Shown piece after piece: positions 36,058 to 45,127 of a DNA stretch of 64,000 nucleotides; the stretch's first letter is position 1, and each line of letters starts with the position of its first letter. Both the position numbers and the translations under genes were made by a program. The notes under the pieces are model-generated. The model saw nothing but the letters and a program-made list of their open reading frames with translations. It ran no database searches and was not told the origin of the DNA. This DNA comes from JAWKSY01 sp041402125 (GTDB lineage Bacteria; Planctomycetota; GCA-002687715; DRQF01): positions 186,001 through 250,000 of the forward strand of contig JAWKSY010000001.1 in NCBI GenBank assembly GCA_041402125.1. The letters run 5' to 3'.

Positions 36058-36618
36058 ATGAGCTCCTCCCGTCCCGACGCAAAGTCCTTCCAAGCGCTGG
36101 CGGAGCCGCATCTCGACGCCTTGATGCGGACCGCGCGCCGGATGACCCGGGACGAGAACGACGCCGAGGATCTCCTCCAGGAGACGCTCCTCAAGGGATT
36201 CCGGTCGATCGACCAGTTCGAGCCCGAGAGCAACTTCCGGGCGTGGATCTTCCGCATCCTCACCAACACCTTCATCAACGAGTACCGCCGTCGCCGGAGG
36301 GCGGGGCCCGAGATCGAGCTCGACGAGGGACCGGAGCCGGTCGCGCCGGAGGAGAGCCCGGTCGTCGAGGCCCGCGCGGGCGATCTCGGACCGGTGCTGG
36401 AGCTGGTCGACGAGCGCCTGCGGCAAGCCGTCCTCGACCTTCCGCCGCCTCTCCTCGACGTCTTCGGGCTCGCGGTGCTGGAGGATCTGAAGTATCGCGA
36501 GATCGCCGAAGTCCTTGACATACCGGTAGGTACGGTGATGTCGCGGCTCTTCCGGGCCCGCGCGATGCTCAAGGAACGACTCCTGCACCACGCCGAGGAA
36601 GAGGGATTCCTGCGCTAA
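36058..36618 (+). CDS. ECF-type RNA polymerase sigma factor
   Basis: A 186-residue sigma factor, the most canonical of the three in this window: region 2 (HLDALMRTARRMTRDENDAEDLLQETLLKGF, FRAWIFRILTNTFINEYRRR), an acidic linker, and region 4 (LPPPLLDVFGLAVLEDLKYREIAEVLDIPVGTVMSRLFRAR). It resembles the SigE/SigH-like ECF groups that work with an anti-sigma factor. The next gene, 65 bp downstream on the same strand, has the layout of such an anti-sigma factor, so the two are a probable pair. Confidence 0.92.
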   Translation: MSSSRPDAKSFQALAEPHLDALMRTARRMTRDENDAEDLLQETLLKGFRSIDQFEPESNFRAWIFRILTNTFINEYRRRRRAGPEIELDEGPEPVAPEESPVVEARAGDLGPVLELVDERLRQAVLDLPPPLLDVFGLAVLEDLKYREIAEVLDIPVGTVMSRLFRARAMLKERLLHHAEEEGFLR

Positions 36619-36683
36619 AAGTCGCGGGCCGGAATAGACGAGCCAAATGTATCGCTTCTGAAATTGGACCCGACAGAGACGCC

Positions 36684-37658
36684 GTGACTCCGATGCGATT
36701 CGACGAGACCATCGAACTCTACCTCGCCAACTCCCTCGATCCCGAGGAGCGCGAAGCCGTCGAACGGCGGCGGCGCGAGGACCCGGAGTTCGAGGCCCGG
36801 ATCCGCGAGGAGGAGCGGCTCCGCGGGCGTCTGCGGCAGGCCTGCGGAGAGCGGCTCTCGCCCCTCGCGCGGCAGGCGATCTGGTCGCGCTTCGAGGCCG
36901 CGGTCGAGCTCGAGACGGTTCCCGCGGCGACGACGCCGCCTCGCTTCCGCTGGAACGTCTTCGCGGTCCCGGCGGCGGCCGCGGCCATCGCGCTGACCCT
37001 CTGGGGCGCGGGCCTCTTCGACGGCGGCGCCGAGACCGTGTCGCCCGAGCCCGACGGCATCCGCGAGGTCGCCGACGCCGCGCCGACGATCTTCGAACAG
37101 TCCCCGATCATCAACGCCGTCTTCGCGGCTGACCGCAAGTTCCGGGGCAAGATCGGCTCCACCCGCGTCGATCAGGACGTCTACCGCCGGCGCGTGGAGC
37201 GGGCCCTCGAGGGCGAGGCCCTCGTCAGTCACTGGTTCTCCGACTCGCCGACGACGACGCGCCAGAGCAAGATCGGCGAGATCGAGAAGCTCCTCAGCAG
37301 CTGCGCCCGCCAGCCGGTCCAGGTCCCCGTCCTGCCGGACTGCGCCCACATCGAGGCCTGCTGCATCCACGAGGTCGAGACGCCGGCCGCGACCTACCGA
37401 ATTCCTCACGTGATGCTCTGCTGCGGCGGGCGGAAGGTGTCGGCCTATTACCTCTGCGGCAGCCTGCGCCCCCTGATCGAGGAGGCGATGCGGACCTGCG
37501 GCGACCTCGGCGAGAAGCGCCTCGAGGACGGCCGTCCGACCCGGCTCCATCAGTGCCAGGAGTGCGGCGTCGTCATCGTGCCGCGAGGACGCCACATCAT
37601 CGTGCTCACCTCCGATCTCGACGCCGCGGATCTCGACGAGATCGCCGCGCGCTTCTGA
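36684..37658 (+). CDS. Probable transmembrane anti-sigma factor with cysteine-rich outer domain
   Basis: A 324-residue protein. Residues 1-75 match the cytoplasmic anti-sigma helices (ELYLANSLDPEEREAVERRR). One span lies at about 93-112 (VPAAAAAIALTLWGAGLF). The outer domain of about 200 residues holds ten cysteines: SSC, PDC and ACC, LCC, YLC, RTC, and a final CQEC pair, plus several His (HIEACCIHE). Such a set suggests metal or redox sensing, which would release the ECF factor encoded just upstream. The classical zinc motif HxxxCxxC is absent from the cytoplasmic part. GTG 36684 or in-frame ATG 36693 are both possible starts. Confidence 0.72.
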   Translation: MTPMRFDETIELYLANSLDPEEREAVERRRREDPEFEARIREEERLRGRLRQACGERLSPLARQAIWSRFEAAVELETVPAATTPPRFRWNVFAVPAAAAAIALTLWGAGLFDGGAETVSPEPDGIREVADAAPTIFEQSPIINAVFAADRKFRGKIGSTRVDQDVYRRRVERALEGEALVSHWFSDSPTTTRQSKIGEIEKLLSSCARQPVQVPVLPDCAHIEACCIHEVETPAATYRIPHVMLCCGGRKVSAYYLCGSLRPLIEEAMRTCGDLGEKRLEDGRPTRLHQCQECGVVIVPRGRHIIVLTSDLDAADLDEIAARF

Positions 37659-37761
37659 CCCGTCGCCGGGTCGCGCCGGCCCGGCCCTCCGCGGTCCACG
37701 CTCTCCCCTCCCCGTCGTCCCCGCTTGCTCCCCGGCCCCGGGACCGGCAGGATGCGCGGCG

Positions 37762-38793
37762 ATGTCCGATCACATCCTCGAGTCCTCTCCTCCGGGTGTC
37801 GTCCTCGTGGGCCACGGCCCCTGGGGGCGCAACCTCGCCCGCGTCCTGCGCGAACTCGGCGCGCTGCGGGCCGTCGTCGACCGACGGGCCGCCACCCTGC
37901 GCGCGGAGCTGCCGGCCGACGTCGTCGTCGCCGCCAGCCTGACCGAGCTCGCGGAGCGACCGGGGCTCGACCTCGACGCGGCGGTGATCGCCACGCCCGC
38001 CGCCACGCACGCCGCCATCACGCTCGAGGCCCTGGAGCTCGGGCTCGACGTCCTCGTCGAGAAGCCCATGGCCCTGCGCCTCGAGGACGCCCGGACGATG
38101 GAGCGCCGCGCCCGGGAGCGCGGGCGGCTCCTCATGGTCGGCCACCTGCCGCTCTTCCACCCCGCCGTCGAGTCCCTCCTCGCGCTGGTGCGCCGGGGCG
38201 AGCTCGGCGCCGTGCGCTACGTGCACTCGCACCGCCTGAACCTCGGACGGGTCCGGCGCGAGGAGGACATCCTCTTCAGCTTCGCGCCGCACGACATCGC
38301 GCTGATGCTCGAGATCGTCGGACACGATCCGCGTCGCGTCTCCGCGAGCGGAGGGAGCTGGGTCGCTCCCCCGCGGGCCGACGTCACCGTGACCCACCTC
38401 GAGTTCCCCGGGGGCGTCCAGGGCCACGTCTTCGTGTCCTGGCTTCATCCGAGCAAGGAGCAGCGCCTCGTGGTCGTCGGGGACCGCGGGATGGCGGTCT
38501 TCGACGACATGGCGCCCGTCGACAAGCTCGTGGTCACCGAGGCCAGCGTCGCGCTCTCGGAGACGGGGGAGCCGGAGGCCCGTTCCGGCGAGCGTCGCGC
38601 GGTGCCCTACGACGCCGAGGAACCGCTCCGTCGGGAGTGCCGACACTTCCTCGAGTGCTGCCGCACGCGGGCCACGCCCCGGACGGACGCCGCCCACGGT
38701 CTCCGCGTGCTCGAGGTTCTCGACCGCGCCCGGCGCGAGCTCGTCTCGCGCGCGCCGGCGACGCCCCTCGCCGCCGACCCCGGGATCTTCTGA
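37762..38793 (+). CDS. Gfo/Idh/MocA-family NAD(P)-dependent oxidoreductase
   Basis: A 343-residue sugar-type dehydrogenase. The N-terminal Rossmann fold has VVLVGHGPWGRNLARVL and AAVIATPAATHA. The conserved EKPMAL carries the catalytic Lys and is followed by GHLPLFHPAVESL and the C-terminal domain (HDIALMLEIVG, with the catalytic-type His). The pattern is close to WlbA-like UDP-sugar 3-dehydrogenases used for surface polysaccharides, but the substrate is not fixed by the sequence. It stands alone between the anti-sigma gene and a convergent TPR-like gene 21 bp away. Confidence 0.85.
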   Translation: MSDHILESSPPGVVLVGHGPWGRNLARVLRELGALRAVVDRRAATLRAELPADVVVAASLTELAERPGLDLDAAVIATPAATHAAITLEALELGLDVLVEKPMALRLEDARTMERRARERGRLLMVGHLPLFHPAVESLLALVRRGELGAVRYVHSHRLNLGRVRREEDILFSFAPHDIALMLEIVGHDPRRVSASGGSWVAPPRADVTVTHLEFPGGVQGHVFVSWLHPSKEQRLVVVGDRGMAVFDDMAPVDKLVVTEASVALSETGEPEARSGERRAVPYDAEEPLRRECRHFLECCRTRATPRTDAAHGLRVLEVLDRARRELVSRAPATPLAADPGIF

Positions 38794-38814
38794 CCGCGCG
38801 GATCGCGCGGACGA

Positions 38815-39567
38815 TCAGGACGCGGCCGGCGGCGTCTCCTCGGGCTTCGACTCCTCGTCGTCCGGCTCCTCGGGCGCGGGCTCGGTCGGCCCGGCGGGCA
38901 GGTCGTGCCGGCGACGCAGCGCGTCGATCTGCTCCTCGATCTCGATCCGGAGGGGAACGAACTGCGTCCCCACCGCGCCGCCGTAGGCCGAGCCCAGCGC
39001 GCTCAGCGCGCCCTCGAGGTCGCCGGCGGTCTCCATCACCTCCGCGAGGGTGCGCCGCGCCCGGACGAGAAGCGGGATCACCCCGACGGCGGCGCGGATC
39101 GCACGCTCGGCGGCCTCCCGCGCCAGCTCGGGCTCACCGATCTCGGACAGGAGCAGGGCCAGCTCGCGCTCGAGCTCGACCACGTCGGTCGGTCGGCCGC
39201 ACTCCTCGAGCAGCGGGCGCGCGCGGCGGAACTCGGTCCGCGCCTCCTCGAGCGCCTCGGCCCGCGCGAGATGGACGCCGCGTTGATGGTGGAAGAGCCC
39301 GCGGAAGCGTCGGACCTCGGGCTCCGATCCCTCGGCCACGAGCGCCGCGCCCGCCTCGATGTCGGCCTCGACGTCGCCGACCGCGTCGCCCATGAGGACG
39401 AGCATCGCCCGGGTGTAGTGCGCGAGGGCCGGGCGGAGCCGCTCCGGCCCCTCCGGGACGCCGTAACGAGCGATCGCCTCCCCGTAGGCGTCGTAGGCCT
39501 CCTGGGTGCGCCTCCGCGAGAAGTGCTCGGAGGCCTTCCGCATCAACTTGTCGGCCTGACGGGTCAC
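38815..39567 (-). CDS. TPR-like helical protein of unknown function
   Basis: A 250-residue cytoplasmic protein made of helical pairs typical of tetratricopeptide repeats (for example RRTQEAYDAYGEAIARYG, ALEEARTEFRRARPLLEECG, AREAAERAIRAAVGVI, AGDLEGALSALGSAYGG). It ends in a very acidic, proline-rich tail. No catalytic motif and no signal peptide. Start GTG 39567 is chosen for the GGGAGAG placed 6 bases upstream. Probably a protein-binding adaptor. Confidence 0.7.
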   Translation of the reverse strand: MTRQADKLMRKASEHFSRRRTQEAYDAYGEAIARYGVPEGPERLRPALAHYTRAMLVLMGDAVGDVEADIEAGAALVAEGSEPEVRRFRGLFHHQRGVHLARAEALEEARTEFRRARPLLEECGRPTDVVELERELALLLSEIGEPELAREAAERAIRAAVGVIPLLVRARRTLAEVMETAGDLEGALSALGSAYGGAVGTQFVPLRIEIEEQIDALRRRHDLPAGPTEPAPEEPDDEESKPEETPPAAS

Positions 39568-39700
39568 GGGTCTCTCCCTGGCTCGCACGGGGTGGGCACG
39601 GTCGAAGGCTACCAACGGCGACCCGCGGCGAGTCGCTCGCGGAAATGTCGGCCCCGGAGGCGGACTGGTATCCTCGGGGCCGACCACCCGGAGACCCCCC

Positions 39701-41407
39701 TTGCGACAGCCCTCACCGCTCCTCTCCCGGCTTCCGATCCTGGCCCTGCTCCTCGCCGCCTGCGCCCAGCCGGGTCGCCCCGCCCCCGAGCCTCCGCTGC
39801 TCCTGCACGGCGGGACGATCGAGACGATGGACCCGCGGCTCGGGCGGGTCGAGGCCCTGGGTATCGCCGGAGGCCGGGTCGTCGCGGCGGGCCCGCGGGC
39901 CGAGGTGGCGGCGGCGCTCGCCGCCGCGGACGAGCGCCCGGCCCGCGAGTTCGATCTCCGCGGCGCGGTCGCGCTCCCGGGCTTCATCGACGCCCACGCC
40001 CACTTCGGCGGCATCGGGCAGTCCGCCCGGATCGTCGATCTCCGGGGCTGCGCCGACGAGGCCGAGATGGTCACCCGCGCCGCCGCCGCGGCCCTGGACC
40101 TGCCGCCGGGCGCCTGGGTGACGGGCCGGGGCTGGGACCAGAATCTCTGGCCGGGGCGACGCTTCCCGACGCGCGCCGCGCTGAGCGCCGCGCTCCCCGA
40201 CCACCCCTGCCTCCTCACGCGGATCGACGGGCACGCCCTGCTGGCCAACGACGCCGCGATCTCGGCCGCGGGCGTGACGCGCGACACGCCCGACCCCGCC
40301 GGCGGCGAGATCCTCCGCGACGCGGCGGGCGAGCCGAACGGCATCTTCGTCGACGCGGCCGAGTCGCTCGTGCGGGACGCGATGCCCGCGCCCGACGAGG
40401 CGACCCGCCGTCGCGACCTCCTCGCGGCGCAGGCGGCCTGCTTCCGCGTCGGCATCACGAGCCTCCACGACGCCGGGATCGGCGCCGACGAGCTGGCCGC
40501 GATGCGCGCGCTCTACGCCTCGGGCGAGCTCGAGATCCGGCTCTACGTCATGCTCGGCGGCTCGGGCACGACGATGGCCGACCTCGATCTCGACGCGGCT
40601 CCCTCGATCGGCGAGTTCGACGAGCGCCTGACGGTGCGCGCCTGGAAGGTCGGGGTGGACGGCGCGCTCGGGTCGCGCGGCGCGGCGCTGCTCGAGGACT
40701 ACCGCGATCGCCCCGGTCACCGCGGCCTCGTGCTCATGGACGAGGACGAGCTCGTCGCGCTGGGTCGACGCGCCCTCGAGGGAGGGTGGCAGGTCTGCGT
40801 CCACGCCATCGGCGACCGTGGGAACCGCATCGCGCTCGACGCCTGGGAGCGCGTCTTCGCGGAGCGGCCGGAAGGGCGCGCCGCGCGCTTCCGGATCGAG
40901 CACGCCCAGATCCTCGACCGGGCGGACATCCCGCGCTTCGCGCGGCTCGGCGTCGTCGCCTCGATGCAGACGAACCACGCGACCTCCGACCTCCCGTGGG
41001 CCGAGGAGCGACTGGGCCGCGAACGCGTCGAGGAGGGAGCCTACGCCTGGCGCGAGCTGATCGCCGACGGCGCCGCCTTCTGCAACGGCACCGACGCGCC
41101 GGTCGAGGAGCTCGCTCCCCTCGCCAACCTCCGCGCCGCCGTGTTCCGGGACTGGGGCGAGGGCCCGCCCACGAGCGGCTACCACGCCCGGCAGCGCCTG
41201 ACGCGCCGCGAGGCGGTGGCGAGCTACACCACGGGCGGAGCCTGGGCGGCCTTCGAGGAGGATCGCAAGGGACGGCTCGCGCCGGGGATGCTGGGCGACG
41301 TCGTGATCCTCGAACGGGATCCGATCGAGGGACCCGAGTCGAACCTGCGGAACAACGCGGTGCGCGCCACGATCGTCGGCGGCCGGATCGTCCATCGCGC
41401 GGAGTGA
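39701..41407 (+). CDS. Lipoprotein amidohydrolase (YtcJ-like, amidohydrolase 3 family)
   Basis: A 568-residue metal-dependent hydrolase on a lipoprotein signal (LALLLAACAQ, Cys21). The TIM-barrel metal site starts with GFIDAHAHF (H99, H101). Further family blocks are WVTGRGWDQNLWP, DGHALLAN, KVGVDGALGSRGAALLEDY, VCVHAIGDRGN, RIEHAQI, MQTNHATSD and FCNGTDAPVE. YtcJ-type enzymes act on unknown amide or ester substrates. The periplasmic lipoprotein form suggests nutrient breakdown. The start is TTG at 39701 with GGAG upstream. A bulged GGCCCC/GGGGCC hairpin (39650-39681) lies in the leader. Confidence 0.88.
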   Translation: MRQPSPLLSRLPILALLLAACAQPGRPAPEPPLLLHGGTIETMDPRLGRVEALGIAGGRVVAAGPRAEVAAALAAADERPAREFDLRGAVALPGFIDAHAHFGGIGQSARIVDLRGCADEAEMVTRAAAAALDLPPGAWVTGRGWDQNLWPGRRFPTRAALSAALPDHPCLLTRIDGHALLANDAAISAAGVTRDTPDPAGGEILRDAAGEPNGIFVDAAESLVRDAMPAPDEATRRRDLLAAQAACFRVGITSLHDAGIGADELAAMRALYASGELEIRLYVMLGGSGTTMADLDLDAAPSIGEFDERLTVRAWKVGVDGALGSRGAALLEDYRDRPGHRGLVLMDEDELVALGRRALEGGWQVCVHAIGDRGNRIALDAWERVFAERPEGRAARFRIEHAQILDRADIPRFARLGVVASMQTNHATSDLPWAEERLGRERVEEGAYAWRELIADGAAFCNGTDAPVEELAPLANLRAAVFRDWGEGPPTSGYHARQRLTRREAVASYTTGGAWAAFEEDRKGRLAPGMLGDVVILERDPIEGPESNLRNNAVRATIVGGRIVHRAE

Positions 41408-41425
41408 GTCGCGCCCGTCGGGGCT

Positions 41426-42193
41426 TCAGGCGAACTCGACGAGCAGGATCGTGATGTTGTCCTTGCCGCCGGCCTCGTTGGCGCGCTCGACGAGCGTGCG
41501 CAGCGCGCCTTCGGCGTCGTCGTCGCTCGCGAGGACCTCGAGGATGACCTCGTCGGACACCATGTCCGAGAGGCCGTCCGAGCAGACGAGGATGCGGTCC
41601 CCCGCGCGCGTCGAGCAGGTCGTCACCTCGGGCTTCACGTCCTTCCCGGTGCCGATGGCCCGCGTGATGATGTTCTTCTGCGTGCTGGCCTCGGCCTCCT
41701 CGGCCGTGATCATGCCCGACTCGAGCTGGCTGTTGACGAGGGAGTGGTCGCGCGTGATGCGCGTCATCTCGCCGTCGCGGACGTGGTAGGCGCGGCTGTC
41801 GCCGACGTGCGCCAGGACCGCGACGTTCGCCATCGTGTAGAGCGCCACGACGGTGGTGCCCATCTCGCGAAACTTCTCGTCCTCTTGGCCCTTCCGCCAG
41901 ACCTGGAAGTTGACGTCGCGGACCCAGTCGTCGAGGAGGCAGGTGACCATGTCGGCCACGTGGGCCTGCTCGGTGTCCCGCAGCTTCGCGTAGGAGGGCG
42001 GGAAGTAGGTCTCGAACTTGTGGCGGAGGAGGTCGACGGTCATGTTCGCCGCGACCTCGCCGAAGTGGCGTCCCCCCATGCCGTCCGCCAGGATCCCGAA
42101 GTGACCGTCGGCGGAGACGTAGTAGGCGTCCTCGTTGTGGTCGCGCTTGCGACCCACGTCGGTGATGCCGTGGTAGCGAATCGTATGGGCCAT
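41426..42193 (-). CDS. PP2C-family protein serine/threonine phosphatase
   Basis: A 255-residue metal-dependent phosphatase of the PrpC/Stp type: GRKRDHNEDAYYV (Glu21, Asp22), GILADGMGG (Asp38), TTVVALY, AHVGDSRAYHVRDG, ITRDHSLVN, RILVCSDGLSDMV and GGKDNITILLVEF. All metal-binding Asp residues are present. It would reverse phosphorylation by the Ser/Thr kinases encoded at 23.8 and 32.2 kb. Cytoplasmic, normal length. Confidence 0.94.
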   Translation of the reverse strand: MAHTIRYHGITDVGRKRDHNEDAYYVSADGHFGILADGMGGRHFGEVAANMTVDLLRHKFETYFPPSYAKLRDTEQAHVADMVTCLLDDWVRDVNFQVWRKGQEDEKFREMGTTVVALYTMANVAVLAHVGDSRAYHVRDGEMTRITRDHSLVNSQLESGMITAEEAEASTQKNIITRAIGTGKDVKPEVTTCSTRAGDRILVCSDGLSDMVSDEVILEVLASDDDAEGALRTLVERANEAGGKDNITILLVEFA

Positions 42194-42306
42194 GGGCTCG
42201 TCCCGGTACCGGTGCTCGTCGCGCGAGTATAGCGGCTCGCCCCGGAACGGGGACCCGGTTTTCGCGCCCGGGGAATCCGACCCCGAGACCGGGCGCCGGA
42301 CGGCGC

Positions 42307-43188
42307 TCAGGACGGCGCGCGCTCGCCCTTGCGGACCTTGAGCGCGAGGGCCTTCGCCCCCCACCGGGCCGCGATCCCGGCCTGGACCGCCCAGTTCACG
42401 AAGAAGGGATAGCGGTCCTCGAGGTGCTTGCGGTGGAAGATCGCCATCGCCTCGTGGAAGTGTCGGTTCATCTCGGCCGGGTTGCGTCGCGTGCTCGCGC
42501 CCTTGATGTGCAGCGCCTCCTGGCTTCCCAGGTAGAGGACCTTCCAGCGCGAGGCGCGGACGCGCCAGCACCAGTCGAGGTCCTCGCCGTACATGAAGAA
42601 GCTCTCGTCGAGGAGACCGACCTCCTCGACGACCTCGCGGCGGAGGAACATGAAGGCGCCGACGATCGAGTCGACCTCGTAGTCCCCGTCGGGGTCGCGC
42701 CAGGTCAGGTTGTAGCCGCCGAAGAGGCGACTGCGGGGAAAGACGCGGTCGAGCCCGAGGAAGCGGGCGGCCGAGTTCATCAGCGTCGGGAAGCCGCGCC
42801 GGCAGGCGCGGTCGAGGCTCCCGTCCTGGCGCACGAGCTTGATGCCGGCCATGCCGACGTCGGGCCGCGCGTCCATCACCGCCCGGACCTCCCGCAGGGT
42901 GCCCGGATCGAGCTTGGTGTCGGGGTTGAGGAGCAGGACGTAGCGACCCCCGCAGAGGCGCAGCGCGCGGTTGTTCGCGGCGGCGAAGCCCAGGTTCCGC
43001 GGGTTCAGGACGAGCCGGACGTCGGGGAAGTGCTCGCGCAGGGCGTCGACCGTGCCGTCGCGCGAGTCGTTGTCGACGACGAAGACCTCGACCTCGCCCG
43101 CGCCCTCGGAGGCTTCGATCGAGGCGAGACACTGCAGGAGGAGATCGCGAGTGTTGTAGCTCGCGATGACGATCGAGATGTCCGTCAT
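42307..43188 (-). CDS. Family 2 glycosyltransferase (rhamnosyltransferase-like)
   Basis: A 293-residue GT-A enzyme: ISIVIASYNTRDLLLQCLASI, VFVVDNDSRDGTVDAL, NPRNLGFAAANNRAL, LLLNPDT (DxD region), GAFMFLRREVVEEVGLLDESFFMYGEDLDWCWR, then ALHIKGAST. This is the pattern of rhamnosyltransferase-like enzymes of surface polysaccharide synthesis. A basic C-terminal segment may touch the membrane. Its ATG overlaps the upstream glycosyltransferase stop by 4 bp. Confidence 0.9.
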   Translation of the reverse strand: MTDISIVIASYNTRDLLLQCLASIEASEGAGEVEVFVVDNDSRDGTVDALREHFPDVRLVLNPRNLGFAAANNRALRLCGGRYVLLLNPDTKLDPGTLREVRAVMDARPDVGMAGIKLVRQDGSLDRACRRGFPTLMNSAARFLGLDRVFPRSRLFGGYNLTWRDPDGDYEVDSIVGAFMFLRREVVEEVGLLDESFFMYGEDLDWCWRVRASRWKVLYLGSQEALHIKGASTRRNPAEMNRHFHEAMAIFHRKHLEDRYPFFVNWAVQAGIAARWGAKALALKVRKGERAPS

Positions 43189-44138
43189 CCGTCTCCGGTC
43201 CGCGCGATCCCCGTCGTCCGGGCGCGGCGCCGCCGCCGCAGCGCGTCGGGCAGAGCCCGCCACGCGAGAAGATACCCGGACATCGTCCTCGGCTCCGAGA
43301 GTAGCAAAACCACCCCCTGCACCAGTTCGAAGGCGAGGATGAAGGGGATCCGCCAGAAGTCCCTCCCCCAGCGGAAGTGCTTGGCGAGGAGGAGATAGCG
43401 GTTCTTGAGCGAGTGCCGGCGCAGCCGCGGGGCGACGACCCCCCGGGTCCCGGGCCGCCAGCCCCGTTCGTGGCGGGCGCGCGCGGAGACCTCGAGCCAC
43501 TGGACGAAACCCGCCGCGCGGAGGCGCCAGGCGAGGTCCTGATCCTCCTTGTACATCCAGAAGGTCTCGTCGAGGACCTGTCCGTCCTCGGCGACGGCCC
43601 GGAGGGCGGAGCGGCGCGCGAGGAGCGCGGCGCCGCAGAGCCCGGGCACCTCGCCGCTCTCGAGGGGGAAGCCCTCGAGCGGGCGCCCCGCCCCGCGATC
43701 GACGACGCGCAACCAGGGCTGCACCGAGAAACCCGCGCCGTCGACGACCGGACGCCCCGCCCCGTCGGGACGCCAGAGGACCCCGCCCGCGACGGCGCGA
43801 CGTTCGTCCGCCCCGAGCGCGGCGAGACAGCGTTCGACGTAATCGGGCGCGAGGACGACATCCGGATTGAGGAGGAGCACGAACTCCGCGTCGGTGGCGG
43901 CGAGCGCCGCGTTGACGCCGCCCGCGAAGCCGGGGTTGTCCGGCCTCTCGAGGAGGCGCGGGCTCTCGGGGAGCGCGCGGAGCTCGGCGCCGGCGCCGTC
44001 GTCGGGGCCGTTCAGACAGAAGACCCACTCGTCGCAGGGTCGGGTCTGGGCGCGCAGCGATGCGACGAGAGCCGGGAGCGCGTCCCGGCTCTCGAAGAGG
44101 ACGACGACGGCGGCGACGCGAGCGACAGGCGACTCCAT
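43185..44138 (-). CDS. Family 2 glycosyltransferase
   Basis: A 317-residue GT-A enzyme: AAVVVLFESRDALPALVASL, PDNPGFAGGVNAALAA, FVLLLNPDVVLAPDYVE (DxD region), GLCGAALLARRSAL, DETFWMYKEDQDLAWRL. Near the C-terminus is a probable membrane-associated stretch (FILAFELVQGVVLLL) and then a very basic tail. It is diverged from the following glycosyltransferase but has the same order of motifs. The pair likely adds consecutive sugars to one glycan. Confidence 0.88.
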   Translation of the reverse strand: MESPVARVAAVVVLFESRDALPALVASLRAQTRPCDEWVFCLNGPDDGAGAELRALPESPRLLERPDNPGFAGGVNAALAATDAEFVLLLNPDVVLAPDYVERCLAALGADERRAVAGGVLWRPDGAGRPVVDGAGFSVQPWLRVVDRGAGRPLEGFPLESGEVPGLCGAALLARRSALRAVAEDGQVLDETFWMYKEDQDLAWRLRAAGFVQWLEVSARARHERGWRPGTRGVVAPRLRRHSLKNRYLLLAKHFRWGRDFWRIPFILAFELVQGVVLLLSEPRTMSGYLLAWRALPDALRRRRRARTTGIARTGDG

Positions 44139-44181
44139 GGCGCGGAGTCTACCAGAGCGCCCGCGGCGCCGGATCCGTCGA

Positions 44182-44943
44182 TCAGCCCTCGAGGTACACG
44201 AACCCGGAATCGAGGGTGGTCGTGCCGTTCACGCCGCCGATCAGGACGAGGCCGGAGGCGAGGCGGACCGCCCCGTGCATCACCCGCGCCTCGCTCATCA
44301 TCGGGCCGGGCCGGAAGGTGCGGGTCATCGGGCTGAAGAGTTCGGTCGTCGCGTCGGCACTCGGAGCGTAGAACGCGCCCTGGGCGCCTCCGCCCCCGGC
44401 GACGAGCACCTCGGTCTCGTCGTCGAAGGCGTCGACGGCCAGCGCCGTCGCGGTGTGGTACGCGCGCGGCACGCCGAGGTTTCCGCTCGTACTCGAGCAG
44501 GAGTCGGGATTCTCGAGATAGAGACCGACCGTCTTGGTGATCGAGAAGGGGTTCGCGAGCGAGGTGTCGATCACGAGCGCGCAGGCGAAGATCGGGGCCA
44601 GGGTGGCGAGGCCGGGGAGATCCGGGATGTCCACACTGATGGAGGCGTTGCCCATCGCATCGAGGGTCTGATCGACGACGATCTCCGTCCCCGGGGAGAA
44701 GAGGTCGAGACAGACCGAACCCAGACCGGGCCAGGGCGAGGGCCCGATGCCGTCCGAGATGACGAGCAGGGTCGGGCCGAAGGGCGCCGTCGGCGAGCCC
44801 CACTGGATGTGGAGCGTGCCGCCGATCTCGACCGGCGTGTGCTTCAGGTAGGCGTTGCCGTTCCCGTTGCCGTCATCCGCGAGCGCGGGTGAAGCGGCCA
44901 GGGCGATCGCGGAGACGATCGCGGCGAGCGTCGGATGCGACAT
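44182..44943 (-). CDS. Secreted kelch-type protein, shortened paralog
   Basis: A 253-residue exported protein. The signal peptide ends with SPALA, and the mature protein starts DDGNGNGN. The first 230 residues align closely with the next gene upstream (KHTPVEIGGTLHIQWG, FGPTLLVISDGIGP, VCLDLFSP, TELFSPMTRTFRPGP). It then goes directly to the last motif (LVLIGGVNGTTTLDSGFVYLEG). Relative to the 531-residue paralog the central kelch repeats are missing, so a full propeller cannot form from one chain. The frame is intact, so this looks like a duplicate with an internal deletion rather than a broken gene. Confidence 0.78.
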   Translation of the reverse strand: MSHPTLAAIVSAIALAASPALADDGNGNGNAYLKHTPVEIGGTLHIQWGSPTAPFGPTLLVISDGIGPSPWPGLGSVCLDLFSPGTEIVVDQTLDAMGNASISVDIPDLPGLATLAPIFACALVIDTSLANPFSITKTVGLYLENPDSCSSTSGNLGVPRAYHTATALAVDAFDDETEVLVAGGGGAQGAFYAPSADATTELFSPMTRTFRPGPMMSEARVMHGAVRLASGLVLIGGVNGTTTLDSGFVYLEG

Positions 44944-45068
44944 GGTTCCGCTCCCCTCGGGTCGCGATCGGCTCCCGCCCGGGGAGCGAGCCGAGCGCAA
45001 CCGGAATCGTAGCGGAACCGTCGACCGGCGGCGACGGGGATGACGCTCCGGGGGCGCCCGGAACGAGA

Positions 45069-45099
45069 ACGCGGGAGCCGCGCGTGCGCGCTCCCGCGT
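45069..45099 (-). terminator. Hairpin after the long kelch gene
   Basis: A 10-bp perfect stem (45069-45078 with 45090-45099) with further GCGC pairing inside. It lies 29 bases past the stop at 45128. No strong T-tract follows. Confidence 0.45.
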
Positions 45100-45127
45100 G
45101 AGGATTCATCCGACCGGGGTCGGGCGA

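Noticed and set aside
37725..39395. A 556-codon open frame on the plus strand over the oxidoreductase and TPR-like genes
   Set aside because: Extremely Arg/Pro/Ala-rich low-complexity translation with no recognisable motif; it is the out-of-frame shadow expected at this GC content.
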